Source: Dryomyza anilis | Lineage: Eukaryota > Arthropoda > Insecta > Diptera > Dryomyzidae | Direction of reading: 5' to 3' | Assembly: GCA_951804985.1 (NCBI GenBank) | Contig: OX638132.1 | Span: forward strand, 24,342,617 to 24,406,616 | Length of the DNA stretch: 64,000 bases | Shown: positions 34,464 through 47,254 of the stretch, in pieces | Layout: every line of letters starts with the position of its first letter | Position numbering within the stretch: the first letter of the stretch is position 1 | Notes under the pieces: generated by a model | Database searches by the model: none | Told to the model about the DNA's origin: nothing | The model's input: only the letters and a program-made list of their open reading frames with translations | Made by a program: the position numbers and the translations under genes

Positions 34464-36140
34464 TTGGTTTTTAGTTTGTTTGGTTTTAGTGTAGTGAGTT
34501 TTAGTGTGGTGAGTTTTAGTGTGGTGAGTTTAAGTGTACTGATTTTTAGTGTGGTGAGTTTAAGTGTGGTGAATTATAGTGTGATGGGTTTTAGTGTGGT
34601 GAATTTTAATGTGGCGTGTTTTAGTGTGGCGTGTTTTAGTGTAGCGAGTTTTAGAGTGGTGAATTTTAGGGTGAATTTTATTGTGGTGAGTTTTAGTGTG
34701 ATGAATTTTAATGTGATGAATTTTATTGTGGTGAGTTTTAGTGTGGTGAGTTTTAGTGTGGTGAGTTTTAGTGTGGTTAATTATAGTGTGGTGGGTTTTA
34801 GTGTGGTGAATTTTAGTGCGGTGAGTTTTAGTGTGGTGAGTTTTAGTGTGGTTAATTATAGTGTGTTGGGTTTTAGTGTGGTGAATTTTAGTGCGGTGAG
34901 TTTTAGTGTGGTGATTTTTAGTGTGGCGAAATTTGAGTGTAGTGAGTTTTAATGTGGTGAGTTTTAGTGTGGTGAATTTTAATGTGGTGAAATTTTAGTG
35001 TAGTGAGTTTTATTGTGGTGAGTTTTAGTGTGGTGAAATTTTAGTGTGGTGAGTTTATGTGTGGTGCATTTTAGTGTGTTGAATTTTTGTGTGGTGAGTT
35101 TTAGTGTGGTGAGTTTTGGTGTGGTGAATTTTAGTGCGGTGAGTTTTAGTGTGGCGAAATTTGAGTGTAGTAAGTTTTAGTGTGGTGAGTTTTAGTGTGG
35201 TAAGTTTTAATGTGGTGAAATTTAAGTGTGGTGAGTTTTAGAGTGGTAAATTTTAGTGTGGTGAGTTTTAGTGTGGTGAGATTTCAGTGTGGTGGGTTTT
35301 AGTGTGGTGAGTTTTAGTGTGGTTAGTTTTGGTGTGGTGAGTGTAAGTGTGGTGGGTTTTAGTGTGGTGAGTTTTAGTGTGGCGAATTATAGTGTGGTGG
35401 GTTTTAGTGTGGTGAGTTTAAGTGTGGTTAGTTTTGGTGTGGTGAGTGTAAGTGTGGTGGGTTTTAGTGTGGTGAGTTTTAGTGTGGCGAATTATAGTGT
35501 GGTGGGTTTTAATGTGGTGAAATTTTAGTGTGGTGAGTTTTAGTGTGGTAAATTTTTGTGTGGTGAGTTTAAGTGTGGTGAGTTTTAGTGTGGTTAGTTT
35601 TGGTGTGGTGAGTGTAAGTGTGATGGGTTTTAGTGTGGTGAGTTTTAGTGTGGTGAATTAAAGTGAGGTGGGTTTTAGTGTGGTGAATTTAAGGGTGAAT
35701 TTTAGTGTGGTAAGTTTTAGTTTGGTTAGTTTTAGTGTGGTGAGTTTGTTTTTCTTTTTCTTTCCTTCTTTTGTTTTTCATTTAGTTTGGATTGTGGTTT
35801 TATGTGATTGGTTTTGTTTTTGTATTTTTGCTTTTGTTTTGTGTTGTGCTTTTGCTTTTTTGATTTTTTTTTTTTTTGTATTTGAGTTTTTTGTTTCATG
35901 TTCATAGCTGGTGAAAGTGCCGAGTTATATCGTATTGAAAGTTTAGGTTGCATGGGAGGTGCCACGCCTATTTGTCCAATCCCGCCCATATATAGCCTAT
36001 CATTCCTTCCAGACCATACCGCATCGGTGGTAAAAATTTCAAGGAAATCGGATCAGCCGTTTAGACGGAGAAGCGGAACAAACGTACAAACGTACGAACG
36101 TACAAACGTACAAACAAACAGATTTATTATATTAATAGGA
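34464..36140 (-). mobile_element. Helitron, copy 3, 3' end truncated
   Basis: The 5' end (minus strand, 36140) reads TCCTATTAATATAATAAATC after A, as in copy 2. The conserved 5' block, A/C-rich tract and a ~1.3-kb 15-bp minisatellite follow, but the GAATTCTACG block, hairpin and CTAG end are absent. Higher-order duplications are visible inside the minisatellite (35289-35400 versus 35401-35520). Confidence 0.8.
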
Positions 36141-36889
36141 TAATCTCTATGTGTGCTCTAAATAATAAAGAACAAGATTTAACACAATATACGCTCAATG
36201 TTCATAAACTATTAAAATTATATTAAATATAAATTACTTTTTAATAGTCTTAATTTATTCAAATTAAAATACGAAATCTTTAAACCTTCAAATTGCTTGT
36301 GTGCAAAACCTTATAAAATATATCAAATCGTTAAATCACTTTAAGCCATCTTTTAATGCATAACCAATGTGGTGTGTTATGGCAAAAATATAATAAATAA
36401 ATAACTCATATTATAAATGTAATACTCAATTAATTTATTACACATATAGGTCAGCTTTGTGAAAATTTTTAAAATTACTTGACCAGAATGCTGCAAAGTG
36501 CGTTGATTGCAGAACTTCACTAGAGAGGGGATACACTTTGTGCATTGTTAAACCAGAGTTTAACAACGACTTCACTGAACCACAATTATTTTAAATCATT
36601 TAATTGATTTAATGGCCTTCAACAAAACAGCAAGTAATGAGATATTTGCTGTTTAAATATATATTAAAAAAAATTACAAAAACTCAAGTTGAGTATTTTT
36701 AATTAAAATTATAAGCAAATTTTATTATGTTTTACTACATATATTTTTATACCCTACACTATTCATGTCAATCACTATTTTTCATCATTTAAATTTATAT
36801 CACAAAAAATATATTTTTAAAAATTGAATATATTTGAATTTATTTTATTTTTCATTGATTGATATGGATTGTTGTATATTTGTTTGCAG
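36141..36889. other. AT-rich non-coding DNA
   Basis: A short perfect hairpin TTGTTAAAC-CAGA-GTTTAACAA lies near 36548. Otherwise nothing recognised. Confidence 0.45.
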
Positions 36890-37207
36890 CCCCATGTATC
36901 CAATTTGCATGGCAAATTAGCATTTAAATAACTAATCTTGGTTAGATACTTATCATTAATTTATTAAAAAAAATACATATTTTTGTACAATATTGTCCAC
37001 AATTTAATAATCAGATTATGATAAGTTTTAAATAAAGAGTCTTAATTTATTTTCTTAATTGGAATTTCAAAGAATATACATGACATTGCACAAATGACAT
37101 AAAAATAATTTTTCACTAAGTGAAATAAAATATAAGGGAGCGCATGGTTTTCTACGTCTAATATCGAAAAGAAAATTACATTCTTGGTTTTGGTTCGAAT
37201 ATTAACC

Positions 37208-37890
37208 GTTGGGAAGGTTAAATCACAAGGGAAATTTTAAATTAGGTATAATTATGATAGTTAGGATTATCAAAATTATAGTCGGTCTAAGCCGACTATA
37301 AATACCCTACACATATGTGTGGTTACCATTCAAACTGGTATATAGGTCACCAGGGTATACGAATCCTGAAAATAACTACAAACATTCAATCGCTGAATTC
37401 ATTTGATACCCATATTTACAAATGGGTAGGTGTACCGAATTTCGATTTTTTTTTGTGAACCACAAGTTCTTTCGCCGAAAAACATTATTATCATGTATTT
37501 GAGCATTATGTCAATATATATTTGACCAAAAAAGTTTACCTAAGCACGTATACATAAAAATTGATCTTTATATGTACATTTTAGATGAGGTATTTGAACA
37601 TAAGTGGTCGGATCATAGGTCACAATGGACCGATCTCGCCACATACAGCGTAGGTATATAAGTAATCTAAGTTATAAGTTTCATTTATCTAGCTCTTCAA
37701 TTTTAAAAGTAGTAGGGATTTCAACAGACAGACAGACAGACAGACGGACAGACGGCCATCGCTAAATCGACTCAGGAGGTCATGCTGATCAAGAATATAT
37801 ATACTTTTCCATACCGGAGATGCTTCCTTCTGGGTGTTACAAACGGCGTACCAAACTGAATATACCCTTTCACTCTTAGTGTAGGGTATA
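37208..37890 (+). mobile_element. mini-me-like element, copy 4
   Basis: Near-complete: GTTGGGAAGG start, hairpin ATAGTCGG-TCTAAG-CCGACTAT, ATACCCTACAC, GACA/GACG tract (37727-37758), core CTCAGGAGGTCATGCTGATC, TA tract, terminal GTGTAGGGTATA. It is closely similar to copy 43588 and is inserted in the hAT copy. Confidence 0.82.
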
Positions 37891-38111
37891 TAAATAAAAA
37901 GAGAGAAATGTAATAAAAACTGTGTCCTTTGGGGATGATGTCCTCGTTTCTATGCGGTCATAATACCCAAATTCGCCGAGATCCGCGGACATAATCCCAA
38001 AAAACAAAAAATTCGGTCATAATACCAAGTCAATTTTGGTGCTTAAGCCCACATAAGCGCGGACATAAACCCGAAAATAATAAGTTATCATGCTCGATTT
38101 TTAAAAATAAT

Positions 38112-38343
38112 AAAACGGATGCGGCGCTACAGTTTCGAATAAATTCAAAAATATCAACATAAAATATATCTTTGTTTTATTCACTAACGAGAAGAATGAA
38201 ATTTTATTTACAAAAATTACGCGATTTTTGGAAATAAAATTTCGAATGCGGTGTTTCAGTTTCACATAAATTCAAAAAATATCAAAATGAAATTATATAT
38301 TTGTATAGTTCATTAATGAGAAGAAACAAATTTTATTTGCAAA
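38112..38343. repeat. Two diverged ~130-bp direct repeats
   Basis: GATGCGGCGCTACAGTTTCG ... GAGAAGAATGAAATTTTATT recurs as GAATGCGGTGTTTCAGTTTC ... GAGAAGAAACAAATTTTATT about 130 bp later. Just upstream, GCGGACATAA-type motifs recur three times (37985-38070). Confidence 0.65.
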
Positions 38344-39005
38344 TAATTTTCATTACAAATTTACAAAAAATTGTTATTAAAAAATATAAATAACAAACAA
38401 ATTTAACAAAATGTATCTCTGGAAAAAATGGTCTGGAAAAAATGGTCAATATGCTTTATCAGTTGCCCAAATTTTATTGAAATCGGGCATGTTAAATCTC
38501 AAAATTCACTTTTTTTTTTGGTCGAATTGAATGATCCATATATGAAAGAAAAAATACATTTGTAGAAGAATAAAATTCAAAATCCAATCAATCATTGGGC
38601 ATTATGTTATTTTCCCCGATTTATCATGCTCTGCAAAAACATCTCCATTCAATTAAATTGCACAGACAGAAATATCGTTTTTGTTTAAAATTTTCACCGG
38701 TGGTGCTTTTAACAAATATCAATGGAAAATTTGATCATCATAATATTATATTATATTTTCAACTTAAAAACCAAATGAAAAAATGTAACAAAAATACGGT
38801 TTTTTCGGCTTTTGCATTTTGCGAAGAATAATTAAAGAATTCGATCATCGTAACATTTTATTTTATAATCTATGAACAAAATTAAAAATTTTATAAAAAA
38901 TTGTAGCGATTTTTGTATACTTTTTCTGTGGTGCCTTTACAATATCTATAATAAATTATTAACAGTTAAACCTAATTATTTTTGGGTTTATGTCATCTTT
39001 CTTGG

Positions 39006-40142
39006 ACTTTTCTTTGCACGACGCGTATGGTATTGTGAATGCAAGGATATGGAGTAATTTTATTAATATAAAAAATATTTGTATTATTTATATCAGGGAC
39101 CCTGTGGATGTTATTGATTTTATAAATGTAGTAACCAAAACAAAAATAATTCAAATAATTAGGTGTGGTGAATTTGGTGTGGTGAGTTTTTGTGTGGTGA
39201 GTTTTAGTGTGGTGAATTTTAGTGGGGTGAATTTTAGTGTGGTGAATTTAGTTTTAGTGTGGTGAATTTTAGTGGGGTGAATTTTAGTGTGGTGAATTTA
39301 GTTTTAGTGTGGTGAATTTTGGTGTGGTAAGTTTTAGTGTGGTAAGTTTTTGTGGTGAGTTTTAGTGTGGTGAGTTTTTATGTGGTGAATTTTGGTGTGG
39401 TGAGTTTTAAGAATTTAGGGTTGTTGTTACCCTGGTGTGAAATATCACTATAATAACTGTTAACCTACACCATCTACACCATCCTTCTACGGGGGGTGCT
39501 ACGCCCAGTGGTCCAGTCCCGCCCACATAACGCTGTCCAAAATTTTATTTTATTTGCTATCCCAATTTATGATATAATTTTTAGGTTATATGGAAGGTGC
39601 CAGGCCCAATCCACCAATCTCACCGAGATATAGCATATACCCCATATTGTGTCAAGATTTTTTTCAATTTGGTTCAGTCATTTTGACGACAAAATGAACG
39701 TAATGGTCGAAATCACCATTTTACAAAAAATATATATATTTGACAAAAACAATGTAGAAAAGAAAAAATTGTTTTTGATTTTTATTTGTTTTTCTTTCTT
39801 TTTGTTTTTCTTTTAGTTTGGCTTTTAGTTTTATGTTATTGCTTTTGTTTTTGTATTTTTGATTTGCTTGTGCTTTTGCTTTTGTGATTTTGCTTTTAAA
39901 TATTTTTTTTGTATTTGAGTTTTTTGTTTCATGTTTGTAGCTGCTGTAAGTGCCAAGTTATATCGTTTTGAAAGTTTCGGCTGTATTAGAGGTGCCACGC
40001 CCGTTTGTCAAATCCCACCCATATGACCTATCATTTATCCAGACCATACTGCATCTGTGGTAAAAATTTAAAGATAATCGGATCAGCCATTCAGACGGAG
40101 AAGCGGAACAAACCAACAAATAGATTTTTTATATGTATAGGA
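39006..40142 (-). mobile_element. Helitron, copy 4, degraded 3' end
   Basis: The 5' terminus on minus is TCCTATACATATAAAAAATC at 40142. The conserved 5' block, the low-complexity tract and a short (~250 bp) 15-bp minisatellite follow. The 3' subterminal sequence is recognisable (GTAATTTTATTAATATAAAA, as at 23570) but hairpin and CTAG are eroded. An extra segment at 39440-39760 duplicates a 5'-like block with ATGGTCGAAATCACCATTTT. Confidence 0.7.
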
Positions 40143-40445
40143 TATGATATTAACGAACAAACTATTTTACAAATTTTAAATCCTTCGACCTACAGTAAAA
40201 AGTAAAATATGTCCATATTTATTAAAATCTCAATTCATAAAAATCTTAGCATTAATCAAATACAAATATGAAAAAAATGGTAATAAAATACATATTTTGA
40301 AGCATCACAATTGACATAGAGTGGAAACTGAATACAACATTTTAAATGAAACATTTGGATGTCTCATTATTGAAGTATTATCGATCGATTGGCGTCAACA
40401 TTTTTATTATGTTATTACTTTTGGCCACCAGTGCAATACTGTTTA

Positions 40446-40520
40446 TCGGTGACTGCGTGGTTAGTGCGATGGACTGCGAGTAAAAGGTCTCGTAGTACAG
40501 GTTCAAATCTGTCTGTAACT
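40446..40520 (+). repeat. tRNA-like relic
   Basis: GCGTGGTTAGTGCGATGGAC and GGTTCAAATCT sit at A- and B-box spacing, but acceptor and T stems do not pair well. Probably a SINE head. Confidence 0.45.
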
Positions 40521-41526
40521 TTCAATAGAAAATTGAATTGATACTGCGCTACCACTTGAAATTTACGATTAATGATTGAGAAGTAAAAATATGATATTTA
40601 AGTTAATTTTACTTTGACCAATTTCATATTGTTTAGTTGTAGAATTTTGGTTTGAATGTAATAATTGGTAATAACAACAAAGCTTTCTATTTCAATCTTG
40701 TTATGACGTTGTGTCTGATTTTTAAAAATCTGAAAGTCATTCAACAAAATAGCATAAATTTACCAAGTAAACAAATTTAAATAAATATTAATTATGTGAC
40801 CATTCCCTGGAGCGACGCCCTTTGAATATAAATTAAATGCTTCTCCTTTAATGCTTTGTGAACCTGCAAATGAAAATAATCAAACAGTCATTTATCAGCA
40901 CCTTTGTGACATTTCGGCATTTTGCAAATAGCACACCATAAAAATATTTTTAAAAGAAAACTTAATTATGTGAATTTTTAACTTAAAACTTTATGTGTAA
41001 CTTGAAAAAGGATCGAACCCATTGCTGCCCCTCTGAAGCACAACACCAAAATACTTTGATTCAATGGTTTTTTCTTTATGGTATTTAACTTTTTATTTTT
41101 TTCTTTTAAAAATAAAATTCAATTATACTCTGTCAAACTGTGTTAAGCGTACAAATTCCAGGTTAATTCTCTTCCATTCTTGGTATTTCTATATATATTC
41201 TCACAAATACATGACCCAAATTCTGTCCCTCGTAATTGAATTGTCGACGCCTTGTTTGGTTTGGCTCAAGCTGTAAATCAAGCTAAGTCCCTGTGGCTAC
41301 GTGTTAATTAGAACTTTATTCAGCCGATGCTGTGCATGAAAGCCAAACTAAATCTAAACTGTCATAAATCAAATGCCACTTATTTCATGAAAATAAAGTA
41401 GATTATGTCAATGTCTAAAATGTTGATAAATTATATCAGGTTATTCTGAGAAAAGGGTAACAATTTATAAGAAGCATTTATTGTATTTATTAAAGAGGTA
41501 TTCTTAAATAGTAATACAAAGTGAAA
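40521..41526. other. Unique non-coding DNA
   Basis: 40790-41400 is of normal complexity and free of repeats, with no plausible frame. It could hold regulatory sequence. Confidence 0.4.
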
Positions 41527-43052
41527 ATTACAAAATAAAAAATACAAAATACAAAATACAAAATACAAAATACAAAATACAAAATACAAAATACAAAATA
41601 CAAAATACAAAATACAAAATACAAAATACAAAATACAAAATACAAAATACAAAATACAAAATACAAAATACAAAATACAAAATACAAAATACAAAATACA
41701 AAATACAAAATACAAAATACAAAATACAAAATACAAAATACAAAATACAAAATACAAAATACAAAATACAAAATACAAAATACAAAATACAAAATACAAA
41801 ATACAAAATACAAAATACAAAATACAAAATACAAAATACAAAATACAAAATACAAAATACAAAATACAAAATTCAAAATACAAAATACAAAATACAAAAT
41901 ACAAAACACAAAACACAAAATACAAAATACAAAATACAAAATACAAAATACAAAATACAAAATACAAAATACAAAATACAAAATACAAAATACAAAATAC
42001 AAAATACAAAATACAAAATACAAAATACAAAATACAAAATACAAAATACAAAATACAAAATACAAAATACAAAATACAAAATACAAAATACAAAATACAA
42101 AATACAAAATACAAAATACAAAATACAAAATACAAAATACAAAATACAAAATACAAAATACAAAATACAAAATACAAAATACAAAATACAAAATACAAAA
42201 TACAAAATACAAAATACAAAATACAAAATACAAAATACAAAATACAAAATACAAAATACAAAATACAAAATACAAAATACAAAATACAAAATACAAAATA
42301 CAAAATACAAAATACAAAATACAAAATACAAAATACAAAATACAAAATACAAAATACAAAATACAAAATACAAAATACAAAATACAAAATACAAAATACA
42401 AAATACAAAATACAAAATACAAAATACAAAATACAAAATACAAAATACAAAATACAAAATACAAAATACAAAATACAAAATACAAAATACAAAATACAAA
42501 ATACAAAATACAAAATACAAAATACAAAATACAAAATACAAAATACAAAATACAAAATACAAAATACAAAATACAAAATACAAAATACAAAATACAAAAT
42601 ACAAAATACAAAATACAAAATACAAAATACAAAATACAAAATACAAAATACAAAATACAAAATACAAAATACAAAATACAAAATACAAAATACAAAATAC
42701 AAAATACAAAATACAAAATACAAAATACAAAATACAAAATACAAAATACAAAATACAAAATACAAAATACAAAATACAAAATACAAAATACAAAATACAA
42801 AATACAAAATACAAAATACAAAATACAAAATACAAAATACAAAATACAAAATACAAAATACAAAATACAAAATACAAAATACAAAATACAAAATACAAAA
42901 TACAAAATACAAAATACAAAATACAAAATACAAAATACAAAATACAAAATACAAAACACAAAATACAAAAAACAACATACAACATACAACATACAAAATT
43001 CAAAATACAAAATACAACATACAAAATTCAATATACAAAATTCAAAATACAA
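41527..43052. repeat. ACAAAAT heptamer satellite, ~215 units
   Basis: Nearly pure from 41540 to 42950, with a few variants (TTCAAAA near 41870, two ACACAAA near 41905). The right 100 bp are degenerate (CAACATA). Seven being coprime to three, the minus strand cycles through all frames without stops, giving spurious Val-Phe-Cys-Ile-Leu-Tyr-Phe chains over 500 residues long. Confidence 0.98.
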
Positions 43053-43587
43053 AGAAATAAATGAATCAATAAGTTTTTCCATATCTATTGGCACTCAATA
43101 CTAGTTAATAGATCAGGACATATTGATGTCACTTAAAAAACGTAGTTGTATGTGATGGAAATCACACAAGGACTCATTACAGGGGTCAACAACAACTGTA
43201 AATAACCTGAATAACCGATGTTTATATTTCTGTCTGAACTTAAACAAATATTTGCTTTTATTGTGCATTTGTTTTATTATTGTTTCAACTCTTTGTTCGC
43301 TAGTCCTGAGCGTGATATTTATTGTGTGAGAAGTTTGTGTATTCTGCACAAATAATCAATACAGCAGACAGGCATCAATTTTGAAAACAAGCTAATTTAA
43401 TTAAACAAATAAATATTTGATGCAAATCAAGAGCAAAGAATTATCAAAAGCGTTTTGTCATGTTGTTATGACTTTTAATTAAAGAATGTAAATTTAATGA
43501 AAATACAAAATTTATATTAATTATATAGAAATAAAAAATAATTTATAAATCCGTATCTCACATTAATTCAAAATTTAATAAAAACCA
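43053..43587. other. Unique non-coding DNA
   Basis: No repeats. A 78-codon minus frame (43113-43349) has no recognisable feature. Confidence 0.4.
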
Positions 43588-44322
43588 GTTGGGAAGGTTA
43601 GATCACATGGGAAATTTTAAAGTAGGTGTAATTATGATAGTTAGGATTATCAAAATTATAGTCGGTCTAAGCCGACTATAAATACCCTACACATATGTGT
43701 GGTTACCATTCAAAGTGATATATAGGTCATCAGGGTATACGAATCCTGAAAATAACTACAAACATTCAATCGCTGAAGAATTTCCATTCATTTGATACCC
43801 ATATTTACAAATGGGTAGGTGTACCGAATTTCGATTTTTTTTTTTTTGTGAACCACAAGTCTTTTCGCCGGAAAACATTATTATCATGTATTTGAGCATG
43901 ATGTCAATATATATTTGACCAACAAAATTTACCTAAGCACGTATACATAAAAATTGATCTTTATATGTACATTTTATATGTGGTATTTCAACATAAGTGG
44001 TCGAATCATAGGTCACCATGGACCGATCTCGCCAATTTTTTCGCACATACAGCGTAGGTATATTAGTAATCTAAGTTATAAGTTTCATTTATCTAGCTCT
44101 TCAATTTTAAAAGTCTTAGGGATTTCAACAGACAGACGGACAGACAGACAGACGGACAGACAGACAGACGGACAGACGGACAGACGGACATCGCTAAATC
44201 GACTCAGGAGGTCATGCTGATCAAGAATATATATACTTTTCCATACCGGAGATGCTTTCTTCTGGGTGTTACAAACGGCGTACCAAACTGAATATACCCT
44301 TTCACTCTTAGTGTAGGGTATA
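43588..44322 (+). mobile_element. mini-me-like element, copy 5
   Basis: Same order as copy 37208 with high identity. The GACA/GACG tract is longer (44130-44190) and there are small indels (AATTTTTTCGCACATACAGC). Terminal GTGTAGGGTATA at 44311-44322. Confidence 0.85.
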
Positions 44323-44639
44323 AAAGGTATTTTTGTGCATTAGAAGAGAAGCTTTAGTAAACTGCGAACGTCTCGGCAGAGCCGTATACATTTTGACCAT
44401 GTTACAAATTAAAAAAAAAAATAAATAAAAAACGTAATTGTTACTATGCTGCTTCTCGAAAAAATCGTCAAGTCCAACAATACCACATCAAAAGCAACTT
44501 AATTTAATCTTAACTAACAAAAACAATATCCAAATAAAAAATGCAAATTCTGCATGTTTTCGTAGTTATCTCATATAAGTTTGTGAAAAATTAACAAAGA
44601 AATAAGTTTTACAGCAATCAGTTTTACGCTCTATTTCAA

Positions 44640-44975
44640 ATTTTAGATTTTATGATTTCGGTATTTATTGTATATTTTAAATTTTCTGTTTCTCTAAAAT
44701 CGTATTTTGTATTTGATATAATGTATTTTTTATTTTTGAAATTTGTATTTTAAAATTTTGTATTTTGGAATACTAAAGGTATTAAGAATGGTGGTATTTT
44801 GTTTTTTTTTTTGTTACAAATTTGAAAAATTATGATTACTAAATTTTGTACATTTTTATTATATTGCATTTTGTTTTTTATTTAGTTTTATGCATTTTGT
44901 ATTTGTGTTTATCTATTTTGGATTTTGTATTTTATATCTTGTACTTTGTATTCTGTAATATATATTTTCTTTATT
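44640..44975. repeat. Decayed heptamer array (TATTTTG), inverse orientation
   Basis: TATTTTG and variants recur irregularly (TCGTATTTTGTATTTG, AAATTTTGTATTTTGG, GCATTTTGTATTTGTG, GGATTTTGTATTTTAT). This is the complement of the 41527-43052 unit, suggesting an old inverted relative of the young array. Confidence 0.6.
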
Positions 44976-44989
44976 TTAAACTAAAATAA

Positions 44990-45290
44990 TATGTCCATGA
45001 ATCGGAGAGATATCAAACATCGAATCTAAGTTCTCTTTAAACACATCTATCTTGAAAACTGAGCGCCGTAGAGGGTAAATTTAATTTACTTTTTAAATTA
45101 TTTTAATCGAGGTCTGCAATCCATAGAAATCAAAAATCAAATAGAAATTTTCATTAAAAGCCTCTATCTTGAGACCGGAGCGTCTAGATAAGTTTTTGGC
45201 TTTTAAATAAATTTGATTCGTCCATGGAATCCAGAGATCTCAAAGATCGAAAAAAAGTTTTCTTAAAAAACACAGATGCGGTAGTGTCTG
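44990..45290. repeat. Three diverged ~110-bp units
   Basis: TCCATGAATCGGAGAGATAT, ATCCATAGAAATCAAAAATC and TCCATGGAATCCAGAGATCT begin units that each continue to CTATCTTGA-like and GAGCG-like blocks; the last is incomplete. Confidence 0.55.
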
Positions 45291-46470
45291 CGAGGAATGA
45301 AAGTATATACACAACCGGAAAATATTATAAATCGGTCATAGTTCTGTCTCTTTTATATGAAACTAACCGGCAACTTTTACATGGCGTTATCATAGGAAGG
45401 GATGAATTAACACCTTAAGCAGACCTTCAGACCTTTCTAAAAATATTTTTTTGGCCGCCAGGTAGATTTTTCTTTTTAGCTTCAAAATCTTCCATACACC
45501 GTCCCAAAACTATATCCGTTTGAAGATTCGAGTAACACCCAAATTCTATTTAAATTTTCTCCAGAGCACCGTGCCAGACATTGATCAACCAGTCTCATCA
45601 TCATCATTTGTCAGATGTCCTTGATGCGTACACACAATTATTTTTTTTTGTTTGCGAATGTTTTATGGTTTTAGCGAAAATATAAAAAGCCAATTCATCT
45701 GTCATCTTACATAAATATAAAAGAAGCGAAACAAAAAATAAAAACTGTGCTTATCTAGCTGTCTGATTGACTGAGTGACTTACATTGAAATGTCCTAGAA
45801 ACATTTTTCATTTTGATCTGCCGTGGTTTTTGCTTTTGTTAGTTTTTTTGTCATTGAAATTTCACAAATATTCGTATTTTAGTTTATTCATTTTCAGCTA
45901 CGATTCATTTGCATTTTGCCAATTTTCTGTCCGTAGGGATTTCTGTGACACACCAACCAACTCAACGACCATCCAACATTACCAGTACCATAAACTGAGT
46001 AATATACTGAGTTTTGCATTGCAAACGACTTTCTGACGTTTTCAGCCTGTATTGCGTTCCCTAAAGAATCGCCTACGGCCGTGTTGCCAAATGTCCACTT
46101 AACAGCGCATTCATATTAATATGCAGCGAATGATGGGCACCATCAGCAGCCTGTCACTCTGTGAGTTTGGAGCACATAATGAGCATAATATGTAAAATAA
46201 GCCTGATGCTTTTTAAGAATGGCCCACGCATAGTATGCGCATCATAAGTCGTTAAGGTCCATGATGGTGCTTTTAATGGGCACTGGCGTTCGCAGAATGA
46301 CTTTACTGCAGTTCTGTTTTGGAAATTCAACCGAAAATGCAATCATTTATCATGTACCAATTTTAAATGTCAGGTGAAGTTGTCAAGTAACTACTTTTAA
46401 GCTTTCATCTTTAAAAAACTTAAAAACTAGTTATAAATTTAAATAAAAAAAATTATATGGAGGATGATGA
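45291..46470. other. Unique, less AT-rich non-coding DNA
   Basis: 46020-46340 is the most GC-balanced non-genic part of the window and has no repeats or open frame. A candidate for conserved regulatory sequence, purely by contrast with its surroundings. Confidence 0.4.
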
Positions 46471-46492
46471 ATAAATGGATTAATGAATAAAT

Positions 46493-47254
46493 GAATTAAT
46501 GAATTAATGAATTAATGAATTAATGAATTAATGAATTAATGAATTAATGAATTAATGAATTAATGAATTAATGAATTAATGAATTAATGAATTAATGAAT
46601 TAATGAATTAATGAATTAATGAATTAATGAATTAATGAATTAATGAATTAATGAATTAATGAATTAATGAATTAATGAATTAATGAATTAATGAATTAAT
46701 GAATTAATGAATTAATGAATTAATGAATTAATGAATTAATGAATTAATGAATTAATGAATTAATGAATTAATGAATTAATGAATTAATGAATTAATGAAT
46801 TAATGAATTAATGAATTAATGAATTAATGAATTAATGAATTAATGAATTAATGAATTAATGAATTAATGAATTAATGAATTAATGAATTAATGAATTAAT
46901 GAATTAATGAATTAATGAATTAATGAATTAATGAATTAATGAATTAATGAATTAATGAATTAATGAATTAATGAATTAATGAATTAATGAATTAATGAAT
47001 TAATGAATTAATGAATTAATGAATTAATGAATTAATGAATTAATGAATTAATGAATTAATGAATTAATGAATTAATGAATTAATGAATTAATGAATTAAT
47101 GAATTAATGAATTAATGAATTAATGAATTAATGAATTAATGAATTAATGAATTAATGAATTAATGAATTAATGAATTAATGAATTAATGAATTAATGAAT
47201 TAATGAATTAATGAATTAATGAATTAATGAATTAATGAATTAATGAATTAATGA
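46493..47254. repeat. Perfect GAATTAAT octamer satellite, ~95 copies
   Basis: About 760 bp without a visible change. Imperfect units (GGATTAAT, GAATAAAT) occur only at the left edge from 46475. Stops occur in all frames, so unlike the other satellites it produces no long frame. Confidence 0.98.

Larger units (their letters stand above)
36890..38830. mobile_element. Second, decayed copy of the hAT element of 20878
   Basis: 36890-37207 parallels 20990-21315 (for example ACAAATGACATAAAAATAAT against ACAAATGGCATAACAATAAT, then AGCGCATGGTTTT). After the inserted mini-me, AAAAAGAGAGAAATG resumes the match. 38640-38790 parallels 22925-23080 (GGTGCTTTTAACAAATATCA; CATAATATTATATTATATTT). Termini are not identifiable. 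Confidence 0.6.

Noticed and set aside
41431..43094. Minus frames of up to 534 codons resembling membrane protein (Phe/Leu/Ile/Cys-rich)
   Set aside because: A seven-base unit cycles through all frames without stop; three frames are open at once, so it is not coding.
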